This document shows, one piece after another, positions 8,627 to 17,314 of a stretch of DNA of 64,000 bases. Where the stretch lies: assembly GCF_021025955.1 (NCBI RefSeq), contig NZ_JAJNCL010000001.1:310001-374000 (forward strand). Reading direction: 5' to 3'. A program made the translations under genes and the position numbers. Position 1 is the first letter of the stretch; each line of letters begins with the position of its first letter. The DNA is from Rhodococcus qingshengii (GTDB lineage Bacteria > Actinomycetota > Actinomycetes > Mycobacteriales > Mycobacteriaceae). Under the pieces are notes generated by a model. It was not told the DNA's origin, did not search any database, and saw only the letters and a list, made by a program, of their open reading frames with translations.

Positions 8627-9583
8627 ATGACTGTCACCTCGCCGGGGCGAGAAGGTTTCAATACTCTTCGGTCGGGAGGGTTGAACTGGGATTCGTTCCC
8701 ACTCCGATTGTTCACCAAGGGAAATGCCAAATTCTGGAACCCAACCGACCTCGATTTTTCCCAGGATGCCCGCGACTGGCAGGAGCTGACCAGCGAGCAA
8801 CAGCGCAGCGCCACCTTCCTGTGCGCGCAGTTCATTGCCGGTGAAGAAGCCGTCACCGAAGACATTCAACCGTTCATGAAAGCGATGTCGACCGAGGGCA
8901 GGTTCGGCGACGAGATGTACTTGACGCAGTTCTGTTTCGAGGAAGCCAAGCACACCCAGGTATTTCGGCTGTGGATGGACGAAGTGGGATTGACCAGTGA
9001 CCTGCATTCCTACGTCGCTGACAATCCGTACTACCGGCAACTGTTCTACGAGGAGCTGCCGTCGTCGCTACGCATTCTCGAGACGGATCCCAGCCCGGTC
9101 AACCAGGTGCGTGCCAGTGTCACGTACAACCACGTCATCGAGGGCAGTCTGGCGTTGACGGGCTACTACGCCTGGCAGAAAGTCTGTGCGACGCGCGGAA
9201 TACTGCCTGGCATGCAGCAATTGGTGCGAAAAATCGGTGACGACGAACGACGGCACATGGCTTGGGGGACGTTCACCTGCCGAAGGCACGTCGCCGCCGA
9301 CGATCACAACTGGGACGTCGTCCAGCAGCGGATGGGTGAACTCATGCCCATGGCGCTCGGAATGATCAACTGGGTCAACGATCAATTCGAGGTGCAGCCG
9401 TTCGGTTTGGACAATCAGGAGTTCCTCGAGTATGCCGCAGACCGTGCGCAGCGCCGACTTTCGGCGATCGAGTCTGCGCGCGGGCGCGACGTCGCCGAGA
9501 TCGACCTCGACTATTCGCCGGAGACTCTCGAGGAAAAGTTCGGGGCAGAAGATGCCGCTGCGATGAGTGAGGCGGCCGGCTGA
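8627..9583 (+). CDS. R2-like ligand-binding oxidase (R2lox)
   Basis: A 318-residue ferritin-like protein closely resembling M. tuberculosis Rv0233. All six metal ligands of that Mn/Fe enzyme can be placed with a constant offset of five: E73, E106, H109, E172, E207 and H210. The residues that form its unusual ether cross-link are also present, V76 and Y167. R2lox binds a long-chain fatty acid-like ligand in vitro and activates O2; the natural substrate is unknown. A good ribosome-binding site (GAAGGA) precedes the ATG. It is not a ribonucleotide reductase subunit, despite common annotation as one. It may be co-transcribed with the sulfatase 87 bases upstream. Confidence 0.95.
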   Translation: MTVTSPGREGFNTLRSGGLNWDSFPLRLFTKGNAKFWNPTDLDFSQDARDWQELTSEQQRSATFLCAQFIAGEEAVTEDIQPFMKAMSTEGRFGDEMYLTQFCFEEAKHTQVFRLWMDEVGLTSDLHSYVADNPYYRQLFYEELPSSLRILETDPSPVNQVRASVTYNHVIEGSLALTGYYAWQKVCATRGILPGMQQLVRKIGDDERRHMAWGTFTCRRHVAADDHNWDVVQQRMGELMPMALGMINWVNDQFEVQPFGLDNQEFLEYAADRAQRRLSAIESARGRDVAEIDLDYSPETLEEKFGAEDAAAMSEAAG

Positions 9584-9592
9584 AATCGAGTT

Positions 9593-10231
9593 CTATTGGG
9601 GCCAAGCCGAGTTCTGGATGACCTCGACAAAATCGATGTGCCGAAATCCCGGTACAAAATGTTCGAGCACGTCGCCGTTGACCGTTCCGAACGTGCTCTC
9701 GGGACGGTGCTTGAAACCGTCGGTGAACGCCTTCAAGATCTGATTCTTGAAATCCGGGCGGGGGTGGGCCGCGGTGACGGCGTCGATGTCGGCCCGGTCG
9801 AGTTCGCTGTATTCGATTCCGAGTACATCGGTCTCCACACCCGCTGTCACCAAGGCGATTTCGGGTTCCAATCGGGAGGGAACTTCCGGCGTCGTGTGTA
9901 GAGCGATGCCTTCCCACACTGTGCGGATGTCGGTTTCGTCGACTCCGTAGCCGGTGAGGAATCGCCGCGCCTCGTCGGCGCTGTCCAATTCGAATCGTGC
10001 CGTACTGTCTCGGAACTTCTCGGTGAGGCCCAGGTCGTGGAACATGGCGCCGACGTAGAGCAATTCGGGGTCGGCGTGCAGCCCCAGACGTGCTCCTTGC
10101 AGCGATCCGAAGAGGAAGACGCGACGCGAGTGGTGAAACAGTAACTCGGAAGCCGTTTCTCGGACGAGTTCGGTGGCGTCGGCAGACATCTTCGAATCGG
10201 GGATTTTCACACCGGCAATGATCGTGTTCAT
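9593..10231 (-). CDS. HD-domain protein, cyanamide-hydratase-like
   Basis: A 212-residue HD protein. The frame is open much further upstream, but the region beyond 10231 is antisense to the GlxA-like regulator, and MNTIIAGVKIPDS is the natural start. Metal-binding residues are the H-H in FHHSRRVF, the HD in GAMFHDLGL (near residue 66) and the later ALHTTPE. This arrangement resembles the HD family that includes fungal cyanamide hydratase, so hydration of a small nitrile-like molecule is one possibility, not shown. It diverges from a GlxA/AraC regulator with 126 bases between the starts, which suggests that regulator controls it. Confidence 0.8.
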   Translation of the reverse strand: MNTIIAGVKIPDSKMSADATELVRETASELLFHHSRRVFLFGSLQGARLGLHADPELLYVGAMFHDLGLTEKFRDSTARFELDSADEARRFLTGYGVDETDIRTVWEGIALHTTPEVPSRLEPEIALVTAGVETDVLGIEYSELDRADIDAVTAAHPRPDFKNQILKAFTDGFKHRPESTFGTVNGDVLEHFVPGFRHIDFVEVIQNSAWPQ

Positions 10232-10357
10232 CGGTACCTGCTCTGCTTGTCGCTGCTGCGAACTTCTCGGTCTATCCCAGTGTCGGTCGAGCACGCACGC
10301 GGGCGCACCCTGATCTCGGCCATACTGTCCACAGATCAGGACGAAGGGGAGTGCATC

Positions 10358-11314
10358 GTGACCGCAGTGCATCGAGTTGCAGTCCTGGTGTTCGACGGCG
10401 TCAAACTGCTCGACGTCGCAGGTCCGAGTGAGGTTTTCGCAGAAGCCAATCGCGGCGGAGCGAACTACGAGTTGGTGATCTGCTCGGTGGGGGGACACGA
10501 TGTCGACTCGTCGACCGGCATGCGCATTCCGGTCGACTGTGACCGCGCAGATTCCGGTTCCTTCGACACGTTGCTTGTCATGGGTGGCGACGCGTTCCCG
10601 TCCACGCCGGTGAGTCCGGAACTGCGCGAGGCAGCAAGTGATCTGGCAGGGCGTTCGGGTCGGGTTGCCTCGATCTGTACCGGGACTTTCATCCTGGCGG
10701 CGAGCGGCCTGCTCGACGGACGCCGCGCAACGACGCATTGGCAACACACGGCAACGCTGACGCGCGCCTATCCGCAGATCACGGTAGTTCCCGACGCCAT
10801 TTTCATCGAGGACGGCACGGTGTTCTCGTCTGCGGGTGTGACCGCCGGGATCGACCTCGCGCTCGCATTGCTCGAGCGAGATCATGGTGCAGAAATGGCG
10901 CGACGCGTCGCGCAGCTTCTGGTGGTATTTCTCCAGCGTCCAGGTGGGCAGTCGCAGTTCTCGCCGTCGTTGAGGGGGCCGCGGCCCCGGGTGCCCGCGC
11001 TTCGCGCAGTAGTCGATGCGGTGGCGGCCGATCCGGCGGGTGAGTACTCGGTCGATGAACTGGCTGCCCTGGCGCATCTGAGCCCACGGCATTTGACGAG
11101 GCTCTTTCGCGAGGAACTCGGTACGACGCCGGCCAAATACGTCGAGTTGATTCGTTTCGATTCCGCGAAAGCGCTCCTCGATGCCGGTCACTCGGTGACC
11201 GAAGCCGCGCAGTTGGCGGGATTCGGCAGTTCGGAATCCCTACGCCGAGCATTTTCGATGCATCTCGGAATCTCGCCGCAGGTGTACCGTCGTCGTTTTC
11301 AAGCTTTCGGCTGA
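10358..11314 (+). CDS. GlxA-family transcriptional regulator (DJ-1/PfpI plus AraC HTH)
   Basis: A 318-residue regulator. GTG 10358 is chosen because GAAGGGGA lies 8 bases upstream; a longer frame starts at 10247. The N-terminal half is a DJ-1/PfpI domain with the nucleophile-elbow segment ASICTGTFILAASGLLDG. The C-terminal hundred residues form two AraC helix-turn-helix motifs, including LAHLSPRHLTRLFREELG and AGFGSSESLRRAF. Members usually activate nearby amino-acid, nitrile or aldehyde genes. The divergent HD protein is the obvious candidate target. Its last 16 bases overlap the convergent hydrolase gene. Confidence 0.9.
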   Translation: MTAVHRVAVLVFDGVKLLDVAGPSEVFAEANRGGANYELVICSVGGHDVDSSTGMRIPVDCDRADSGSFDTLLVMGGDAFPSTPVSPELREAASDLAGRSGRVASICTGTFILAASGLLDGRRATTHWQHTATLTRAYPQITVVPDAIFIEDGTVFSSAGVTAGIDLALALLERDHGAEMARRVAQLLVVFLQRPGGQSQFSPSLRGPRPRVPALRAVVDAVAADPAGEYSVDELAALAHLSPRHLTRLFREELGTTPAKYVELIRFDSAKALLDAGHSVTEAAQLAGFGSSESLRRAFSMHLGISPQVYRRRFQAFG

Positions 11315-12144
11315 GACTGACTCTCGTGCTTGCCTTGTGGCGGGCTCATGCCCTGCTTGTCGAGCCAGGCAAGGCTGTAGTCCGCGATTTCACGCCAGCC
11401 GTGGTCGATGGTCAGAGAATGCCCCCGATCGCCGAAGACCTTGTATTCGTTGATCGTCGGGGCCTTGGCGTACTTCTTGAACGAGCTGTCCGAACTGGCT
11501 TTCGGGACTGTGCGATCCTTGCCGCCGCCGATCATCAGAAGGGGTCCACGTTGCGCGTTGAAATCCACTACAGCGGGGCTGTGAGGCGCGAAGTTGGCGA
11601 GTGCTGCCTCGAACAACGGCCGACCAGGGGCGGGAATCGAATACTGCTCGAACAAGGCGTCGGACTCGTCCTTGGACACGGCGCTGGCAAAGGACTTGTG
11701 AAACGACTCTCTGTTGTGTGAGTATGCCTTCCGGTAATTCCCGGGGTTGGACAGGACCGGGAAGACGCTGCCCAGTTGAACGAGGGGAAGTTTCAACACC
11801 CCTTTGGGCTGAGCCGGGTCGATGGCAATTGCCGCGGTCGCCAACTTCTGGCCCAGCAGTTTCTGCGCGATCAAACCTCCGAACGAATGCCCCACCACGA
11901 TCGGTGGTTCGTCGAGATCGGCGATCACCTTGGCGTAGTGATCCGTCACGTCGTCGATGCCGTGTCCCGCGATGTCCTCCGGGTGTTCACGCGTCTCACC
12001 CACCGTCGACGCGTCCCCTGGCCACCCCGGCGCCATCGTGGGGTACCCCTGCGCGTTGAAAACCTGCGCCCAGGGATCCCAGGTAGTCGGGTGCATCCAG
12101 AGTCCGTGGATGAACAGAACAGTCGGGTTGGACTTGGGCGACAT
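11299..12144 (-). CDS. alpha/beta hydrolase
   Basis: A 281-residue cytoplasmic hydrolase. It starts with VLFIHGLWMHPTTW, has the nucleophile elbow VVGHSFGGLIAQ, an acidic residue region in IGGGKDRTVP and the catalytic histidine in DRGHSLTIDHGW. The C-terminus is a short polar tail. It is convergent with the GlxA-like regulator, overlapping it by 16 bases, and divergent from a small membrane protein gene. Function beyond ester-type hydrolysis is not determinable. Confidence 0.88.
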   Translation of the reverse strand: MSPKSNPTVLFIHGLWMHPTTWDPWAQVFNAQGYPTMAPGWPGDASTVGETREHPEDIAGHGIDDVTDHYAKVIADLDEPPIVVGHSFGGLIAQKLLGQKLATAAIAIDPAQPKGVLKLPLVQLGSVFPVLSNPGNYRKAYSHNRESFHKSFASAVSKDESDALFEQYSIPAPGRPLFEAALANFAPHSPAVVDFNAQRGPLLMIGGGKDRTVPKASSDSSFKKYAKAPTINEYKVFGDRGHSLTIDHGWREIADYSLAWLDKQGMSPPQGKHESQSQPKA

Positions 12145-12272
12145 GCGCGCTCCCCGCTATCGGACCGATGATCGATACGGGATGCCCGCTTTTTGCAACC
12201 TCACGCACATTTTCGGCGAGCTTTTCCGTCGGGCCGTTCCGTTCTGTTGTGCGAAGATGGCACGATCGTGGA

Positions 12273-12776
12273 ATGGCACCAACTGGATCTGCGAAGGCGA
12301 TGGCACTGTGGACGACCGCTTTTCTTGTCTCACAAGCGAATATTGCTCGCCTACTCGGGCCGGTGGCTCCCAAAGTATTGGAAGTGCAGACGGCGTTCTC
12401 CGCTCGCCGGTACGTCGAGATCTTGGACTCCATGGACGCGGAGGCCACGGCGCGATTTCGTAGTCACTACTACCCCGACTTCGTACATCCCGCGATCTAC
12501 GCGATGGCTTTGCGGTCAGCGGGCACGAGGCTCGGGGAGCGGGTTCCCCTTTCTCCCGCAACTCGGCGCGTCCTTGCCGTCGCGCCGGTACTGTCGGCGG
12601 CCGGCGACTACGTCGAGAACGTGGTCGGACTCCATTTCCTCGATCATCGCGACAGCATCACCGACTCGGGGGTTCGCGCCGCTTCGACCGTCAGTATTGC
12701 CAAATGGGTTCTCGCACTCGGAACACTCGGATATTTGTCGCAGGGTTTTGTCAGAGTATGGGTATCGCGAATGTGA
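12273..12776 (+). CDS. predicted multi-pass membrane protein of unknown function
   Basis: A frame of 167 residues from ATG 12273; a longer frame begins at 12168. Hydrophobic segments lie at about residues 10-28, 75-92, 105-125 and 140-160, consistent with a four-helix inner-membrane protein. The segment YYPDFVHPAIYAMALR lies between the first two helices. I do not recognise the family. Its end is nine bases from the YdeI-like gene, whose GAGGAG ribosome-binding site starts inside the end of this gene, so the two are probably an operon. Confidence 0.65.
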   Translation: MAPTGSAKAMALWTTAFLVSQANIARLLGPVAPKVLEVQTAFSARRYVEILDSMDAEATARFRSHYYPDFVHPAIYAMALRSAGTRLGERVPLSPATRRVLAVAPVLSAAGDYVENVVGLHFLDHRDSITDSGVRAASTVSIAKWVLALGTLGYLSQGFVRVWVSRM

Positions 12777-12785
12777 GGAGCACTG

Positions 12786-13358
12786 ATGGCAGCCGAACTC
12801 GATACCGAATACTTCGCTGACGGAGAAGAGTTCCGTCGATGGCTGTCCGAGAACCACGAGGTGGTCCCCGGCCTCTGGCTGAAGATCGCCAAGAAGACCT
12901 CGTCGCACAGCTCGATCGACTACGACCAAGCGTTGGACGTTGCCCTGTGCTTCGGCTGGATCGACAGCCTCGCACGGCGAATCGACGACGATTTCTTCGT
13001 ACAGAAGTTTTCGCGACGCACCGCGCGGAGTCCGTGGTCCAAACGCAACGTCGAGATCGTCGCCCGCCTCGACGACGCGGGACTTCTCGAGCCATCCGGC
13101 ATCGCCGAGATCGAGAAGGCCAAGGCCGACGGTCGCTGGGAGCGCGCGTACGAGGGAGCAGCCACGGCCGAGGTCCCGAAGGACTTTCTCGATGCGGTTG
13201 CGGAAAATCCGAAGGCTCGTGAGTTCTACGCGACGCTCAATTCCACCAACCGATTCACCATCGCGTACCGACTGCAGGAGGCAAAGCGTCCGGAGACGCG
13301 AGCCAGGCGGATCGAGAAGTTCGTGAACCAACTCGCGGAGGGCAAGAAGTTCTACTGA
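12786..13358 (+). CDS. YdeI/OmpD-associated family protein
   Basis: A 190-residue protein with the family signature: an N-terminal WLSENHEVVPGLWLKIAKK, then CFGWIDSLARRID, FSRRTARSPWSKRN, and a C-terminal AKRPETRARRIEKFVN. The family is widespread and linked in some reports to resistance against bacteriocins or cationic peptides, but its biochemistry is unsettled. GAGGAG precedes the ATG by a good distance. A distantly related DUF1905 protein is encoded at 55.5 kb. Confidence 0.88.
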   Translation: MAAELDTEYFADGEEFRRWLSENHEVVPGLWLKIAKKTSSHSSIDYDQALDVALCFGWIDSLARRIDDDFFVQKFSRRTARSPWSKRNVEIVARLDDAGLLEPSGIAEIEKAKADGRWERAYEGAATAEVPKDFLDAVAENPKAREFYATLNSTNRFTIAYRLQEAKRPETRARRIEKFVNQLAEGKKFY

Positions 13359-13388
13359 GCTGACTGGGACGGCTGATCGACTTTCAAC

Positions 13389-14291
13389 GTGGCTGACACA
13401 ATAGGGCTCGTGATCGAAGCCGAGACCTGTTCCGCGCTGTCTGCTGTTGACGAACCGTTGGCAGGCAGCGCTGCCGTCGTGCGGGGTTGGGTATGCCTCG
13501 AATTCAATGCCGCTTGGGGTCGTGATGTGCTGGACGGTACGGCCTTGGGGGAGGAGCTTGCCGCCGAGCTGAGTCGGCGAGCTGATGCTGCCGACGTACG
13601 AATCATGTTCATTCGGCGACCAGGCCGCTCCGATCCGCTGACTGATGGACACACGGTCTTGCTCGCGCGCTCCGATCCGAGCGACTCGTGGTGCGAAAGG
13701 TTGCGCATCGATTCACCGATAGACCTACTCGACGTCGATTTCTCCCTGATGGATGGGCCGCCACCAGGATTGGGCGAGCAGGTGACCGAGCCGGTGGTAT
13801 TGGTCTGCGCTCACGGCAAGCGTGACCAGTGCTGCGCTGTGTTCGGCAGGCCGATTGCCGCAGCGCTGATGTCGTCCTTCGGACCCCAGGTGTGGGAGTG
13901 TTCGCATACTGGCGGGCACCGATTTGCGCCGTCGATGATCCTGCTGCCGAGCGGCAATACGTACGGCCGTCTGTCCGCTGGTGAGAGTGTCACGGCCGTG
14001 GAGGTGGCTTCCCGAGATCAGGTCCATTTGCCAGGCCTGCGTGGACGGAGTTGCTGGTCTCCTGCGGGGCAGGCTTCGGAAGTTGCTGTACGACAACAAA
14101 TCAGCTGCGGAATCGACGATTTGGCTGTCATCAATCAGGCCAGTGACGGGACATGCGTCGTCGCACATGTGGACGGACGGCGGTGGGTGGTCGAGACGGC
14201 GGTCTCCGAACTCGCGCCGCGTCCACCGAGCTGCGGCGCGACGCCCAAACCGGTCAGGCCAGTTGTCGTCACGTTGATTCGGGACCTGTAA
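13389..14291 (+). CDS. sucrase/ferredoxin-like family protein
   Basis: A 300-residue protein of the sucrase/ferredoxin-like (thioredoxin-fold ferredoxin) family. The cysteine segment VCAHGKRDQCCAVFG and the later WECSHTGGHRFAPSM match the conserved blocks thought to bind a 2Fe-2S cluster. Conserved RLSAGE-like residues follow. The GTG at 13389 is the longest start; GTG 13410 is equally possible, since an AGGG lies just before it. The physiological role is unknown; an electron-transfer role is inferred. Confidence 0.82.
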   Translation: MADTIGLVIEAETCSALSAVDEPLAGSAAVVRGWVCLEFNAAWGRDVLDGTALGEELAAELSRRADAADVRIMFIRRPGRSDPLTDGHTVLLARSDPSDSWCERLRIDSPIDLLDVDFSLMDGPPPGLGEQVTEPVVLVCAHGKRDQCCAVFGRPIAAALMSSFGPQVWECSHTGGHRFAPSMILLPSGNTYGRLSAGESVTAVEVASRDQVHLPGLRGRSCWSPAGQASEVAVRQQISCGIDDLAVINQASDGTCVVAHVDGRRWVVETAVSELAPRPPSCGATPKPVRPVVVTLIRDL

Positions 14292-14345
14292 TTCCCTCGT
14301 CGGTTTTATACGATCAGTCTTGATGAACTCGGGCGTGGGTCAGCG

Positions 14346-15329
14346 CTACTGCAACAGGAGCGCAATGACTCCGGCCGGTAATTGACGCTGTCCGAGGAGG
14401 TTTACGCGTTGGCATCCGTCGAGTTCGACTGCCATCCGCGTGCCGCCCGATCCGTCGGGACGAAGTACGTCGATCAAAGCGATGTGTTGGGCGACGAGAT
14501 CACATGGGCCTGCAGGTGGCGCGGTGGATGCAACCTCCATCAGATCAGTACTCTGCTGGCGTGACAAGCGGCTTCGGGACTCGGGCAGTGGTGGTTCGGT
14601 GGAATAGCGGCACACCTGTAGCCGGCCGACATCGGAAATCGGCGTAGTCAAGGGTGTTTCGGTCAGTGGGCGTATGTACGTGTCGTCGTGCGCTGCCATG
14701 CGATCCACGTCAGTTTCAGTGGTCGTTTCGAACAGCAGTCCGATCGACTCCGCGCAGGTTCCGGCGTCATCGGAGGATATGCCGGCGACCAGATGCTGCT
14801 CGCGGCTGGCCTCATGTAATTGGCTCAGGGCTACGTATGGTTGCTCTTGCAGGCCACACGGCTCGGTCGGCCAGGTAGGTCGTATGGCCGCTCCTGCGTC
14901 GTCCAGCAGCCACAAACCGGCTGGCAAGAGGTGGCGGTATGCGCAACTGGCCTGGACGTTGGCAGGGAATCGACGAGACTGTTCGCGAAATGCATCGTCC
15001 ACCGCGTCTATGTCACCCTCTAGGCGTACGGCGTCGATCGTTAACCCACCGTCGGATGCTTCTCCGCGTTCGCATCGAACAACGGCAACGGGGCTGAAAT
15101 CAGGAGGTGGGTAACCACTTCCCTCAGGGCGAAGAGCGGTGCTGCTGTCGCGTGCCTCGGGGGATACGAGCGCGGCGGCGATATCAGGGGCGAGACAGTC
15201 CGCCCGATCGACTGCTGTCGCGACCGGTGGAGTGAAAGATTCATAGTCCCGAACGCCGACCCAAACCAGCGCAACGGCGACGACACTGACGACGACGATA
15301 AAGACCCCAGCTATGAAACGTCCACTCAT
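14346..15329 (-). CDS. membrane-anchored or secreted hypothetical protein
   Basis: A 327-residue protein with a single N-terminal hydrophobic segment (about residues 5-27) and a long hydrophilic extracytoplasmic domain. That domain has several spaced cysteines (in DCLAPD, VRCERG, SCAYRH, EPCGLQ, GTCAES, QVCRYS, GPCDLV, DGCQRV), suggesting disulfides outside the cell. The overall style resembles actinobacterial secreted proteins of unknown function. No enzyme motif is seen. It diverges from a GNAT gene. Confidence 0.7.
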   Translation of the reverse strand: MSGRFIAGVFIVVVSVVAVALVWVGVRDYESFTPPVATAVDRADCLAPDIAAALVSPEARDSSTALRPEGSGYPPPDFSPVAVVRCERGEASDGGLTIDAVRLEGDIDAVDDAFREQSRRFPANVQASCAYRHLLPAGLWLLDDAGAAIRPTWPTEPCGLQEQPYVALSQLHEASREQHLVAGISSDDAGTCAESIGLLFETTTETDVDRMAAHDDTYIRPLTETPLTTPISDVGRLQVCRYSTEPPLPESRSRLSRQQSTDLMEVASTAPPAGPCDLVAQHIALIDVLRPDGSGGTRMAVELDGCQRVNLLGQRQLPAGVIALLLQ

Positions 15330-15405
15330 ACAGGAACACTATGTGCCTTTGCGATGGAATGAGGCGAAGTCTCGACCAGTGCCGGTGCGAAGTTGCATCG
15401 CAGCT

Positions 15406-15987
15406 ATGACTGTCGATTTGGTTGCTCCTGACGAGGCCTTGTGGGCGTCCTGGTTGGAGTCGCGTGACGAGTGGGGCGGACCGCAGGCGGATCAGCCCGG
15501 TTCGGCCTTGGGAGTTGCGCAACGTCTAGATCTCGACCTTGCATCCCGCGATGGATTCGGGCAATGGGTGCAGGAGTTGTTGGCGCAGCCTGAGGCGTTA
15601 CCAGGGCCCGACATTGTCCCGGCAACCAACTGGTGGATCGTTCGAGACGGCAGGTACCTCGGTGCTATCCAGTTGCGACACAGCTTGAATGAGTTCTTGG
15701 CCGATGTCGGTGGCCATATCGGCTACGGGGTCCGGCCGTCGGAACGCCGGAAAGGGATAGCGTCGACTGCTCTGCGGGAGGTGCTCACGTATGCCGGCGA
15801 CCCGGTGGGGCTCAGTCGCGTCCTGATTACCTGCGACGAATCGAACGCGGGTTCGCGTAAGGCAATCGAAGGGTGTGGTGGTTTACTCGACAGCGTGCGC
15901 CCAGCTGATCAGTTGTCGCGCAACCTCGGTCATACGGGAGATACGCTTCGCTACTGGGCAGCCACGGGCCAATCAAGCGTCAGTTGA
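15406..15987 (+). CDS. GNAT-family N-acetyltransferase
   Basis: A 193-residue acetyltransferase from ATG 15406 (MTVDLVAPDEALWASWL); the frame also opens earlier at 15313. The acetyl-CoA-binding motif A is visible as GYGVRPSERRKGIASTALRE, followed by a motif B region with CDESNAGSRKAIEGCGG. It resembles the predicted acetyltransferases of the YkkB/COG3981 kind, which lack assigned substrates. It converges on the quinone reductase gene. Confidence 0.82.
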   Translation: MTVDLVAPDEALWASWLESRDEWGGPQADQPGSALGVAQRLDLDLASRDGFGQWVQELLAQPEALPGPDIVPATNWWIVRDGRYLGAIQLRHSLNEFLADVGGHIGYGVRPSERRKGIASTALREVLTYAGDPVGLSRVLITCDESNAGSRKAIEGCGGLLDSVRPADQLSRNLGHTGDTLRYWAATGQSSVS

Positions 15988-16001
15988 CCGATGTCTGACC
16001 G

Positions 16002-16616
16002 TCAACGGGAAGTCACGGTTGCAGGGTAGGCGACACGGGCTGCGATACTTTCGCTGAGATCTTGGATTTCTGCGGCGAGGACGTCTCGGCTCTTCGTGTC
16101 CGACTCGTGAACGAAGGTTGTCGATCCCATTGTGGCACCGCAATATTCGACGATGCCGCGCTCGATCTGTGTCCGAAAGGCCTCGTACACGCCGTGTCGG
16201 TCGAAACTCTCCGCGTCGTCACCTGCGACCGGAATCAGGTGGACGGTGAGTCGGTCCAGTTTCTTCACGAATTCGCTTCCCGGGGTGAATTCGTACGCCC
16301 ATCCGCTGACGAAGACTCGATCGATCCAACCTTTGAGTAGAGCCGGCATCGACCACCAGTACATAGGAAACACGAGAATCAGATCGTCTGCACGATCGAT
16401 TCGGTCCTGCTCGGCTACAACATCAGCCGGGGGAGTCCCGTTGCCGCGGAAAAGGTTCACATCGGCTTCGGAGAATCGGGGATCGAAATTTTCGGCATGT
16501 AGGTCCGCGACGTCGACGTCGCCGCCCAGGTTGCGGATCGCGTCGGCGGTAGAACGGGCGACATGCTGGGTAAGTGACTGTGGATCGGAGTGGGAGACTA
16601 CGACGAGTGTGGTCAT
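16002..16616 (-). CDS. NAD(P)H:quinone oxidoreductase, flavodoxin-like
   Basis: A 204-residue protein of the flavodoxin_2 (NQO1/MdaB-like) family. It begins MTTLVVVSHSDPQSLT (FMN/FAD phosphate loop), and continues with LILVFPMYWWSMPALLKGWIDRVF, the typical flavin-isoalloxazine region. Members reduce quinones by two electrons at the expense of NAD(P)H. It is divergent from a TetR-family regulator with 77 bases between the starts, which also hold a repeated TACT-type motif, so repression by that regulator is likely. Confidence 0.9.
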   Translation of the reverse strand: MTTLVVVSHSDPQSLTQHVARSTADAIRNLGGDVDVADLHAENFDPRFSEADVNLFRGNGTPPADVVAEQDRIDRADDLILVFPMYWWSMPALLKGWIDRVFVSGWAYEFTPGSEFVKKLDRLTVHLIPVAGDDAESFDRHGVYEAFRTQIERGIVEYCGATMGSTTFVHESDTKSRDVLAAEIQDLSESIAARVAYPATVTSR

Positions 16617-16647
16617 GAGCGTTCCTTCGGTAGATGGTGCGCTTATG

Positions 16648-16672
16648 TACTAAGAGTAGGTTACTATTGGTA
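16648..16672. promoter_or_regulatory. candidate TetR-regulator operator pair
   Basis: Two similar 11-bp sites, TACTAAGAGTA (16648-16658) and TACTATTGGTA (16662-16672), lie 14 bases apart in the gap between the quinone reductase and the TetR gene. The first is a TACT/AGTA inverted repeat. Location and symmetry suggest operator sites for the divergent regulator; this is inference. Confidence 0.45.
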
Positions 16673-16693
16673 TATAGCGCAAGGAGGTGTCCG

Positions 16694-17269
16694 ATGGCAC
16701 GTACGAGACTGTCGCGGGCCGGCAGGTACGAACAACTCGTGGAGGTGTCGTGGGCATTGGTGCGAGAGGAGGGCGCGGACGCGCTGACCCTCGGCCGGTT
16801 GGCTGAACGTGCCGGCGTTGCAAAGCCGGTTGTCTACAGCCATTTCGCCTCCCGCGCCGCGTTGTTGGCGGCCCTCTTCAAGGAATTCGACGATCGTCAG
16901 ACGGTGATGCTCGAGGAGTATCTCGATGCCGCGGATGAGTCCTTGAGCGGACGCGCGAATGCCATCGCCGACTCCTACGTCGGATGTTCGCTGGCGCAGG
17001 GGCGTGAGCTGACGGGTGTGCTTGCAGCGCTGGAGGGTTCGCCCGAACTGGAGCGGGTCAAGCGTGAATCGGAACACGCCTACTCCGAACGATGTCGGGA
17101 GGTGCTGACTCCCTTTGGTGCAGCCGGCGGACTTGCGCAACCTTCGATGACTGCAATATTCGGTGCTGCAGAGGCACTCTCGCACGCGGCGGTAGCGGGA
17201 GCGCTCTCGCCCGACGAGGCTCGAAGCGAACTTGCCGCACTGATTGTCGCGGTGGTCGGCCGGACCTGA
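16694..17269 (+). CDS. TetR/AcrR-family transcriptional regulator
   Basis: A 191-residue regulator. ATG 16694 is set by a strong AAGGAGGT five bases upstream. The helix-turn-helix is clear: LTLGRLAERAGVAKPVVYSHFASRAALLAALF. The C-terminal half (a ligand domain) ends ELAALIVAVVGRT. Divergence from the quinone reductase suggests local autoregulation and control of that enzyme in response to quinones or related electrophiles. Confidence 0.9.
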   Translation: MARTRLSRAGRYEQLVEVSWALVREEGADALTLGRLAERAGVAKPVVYSHFASRAALLAALFKEFDDRQTVMLEEYLDAADESLSGRANAIADSYVGCSLAQGRELTGVLAALEGSPELERVKRESEHAYSERCREVLTPFGAAGGLAQPSMTAIFGAAEALSHAAVAGALSPDEARSELAALIVAVVGRT

Positions 17270-17314
17270 GGTCACCGGGTATGCGGGCGGTCTTGATCGA
17301 GCCGCCCAGGTTCG

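Noticed and set aside
9593..11191. 532-residue reading frame on the minus strand
   Set aside because: Only the last 212 residues (from 10231) look like protein; the rest is antisense to the well-supported GlxA-like regulator.
17285..17307. Hairpin GGGCGG/CCGCCC between TetR and LysR genes
   Set aside because: Only six base pairs and no T tract; too weak to list as a terminator in GC-rich DNA.
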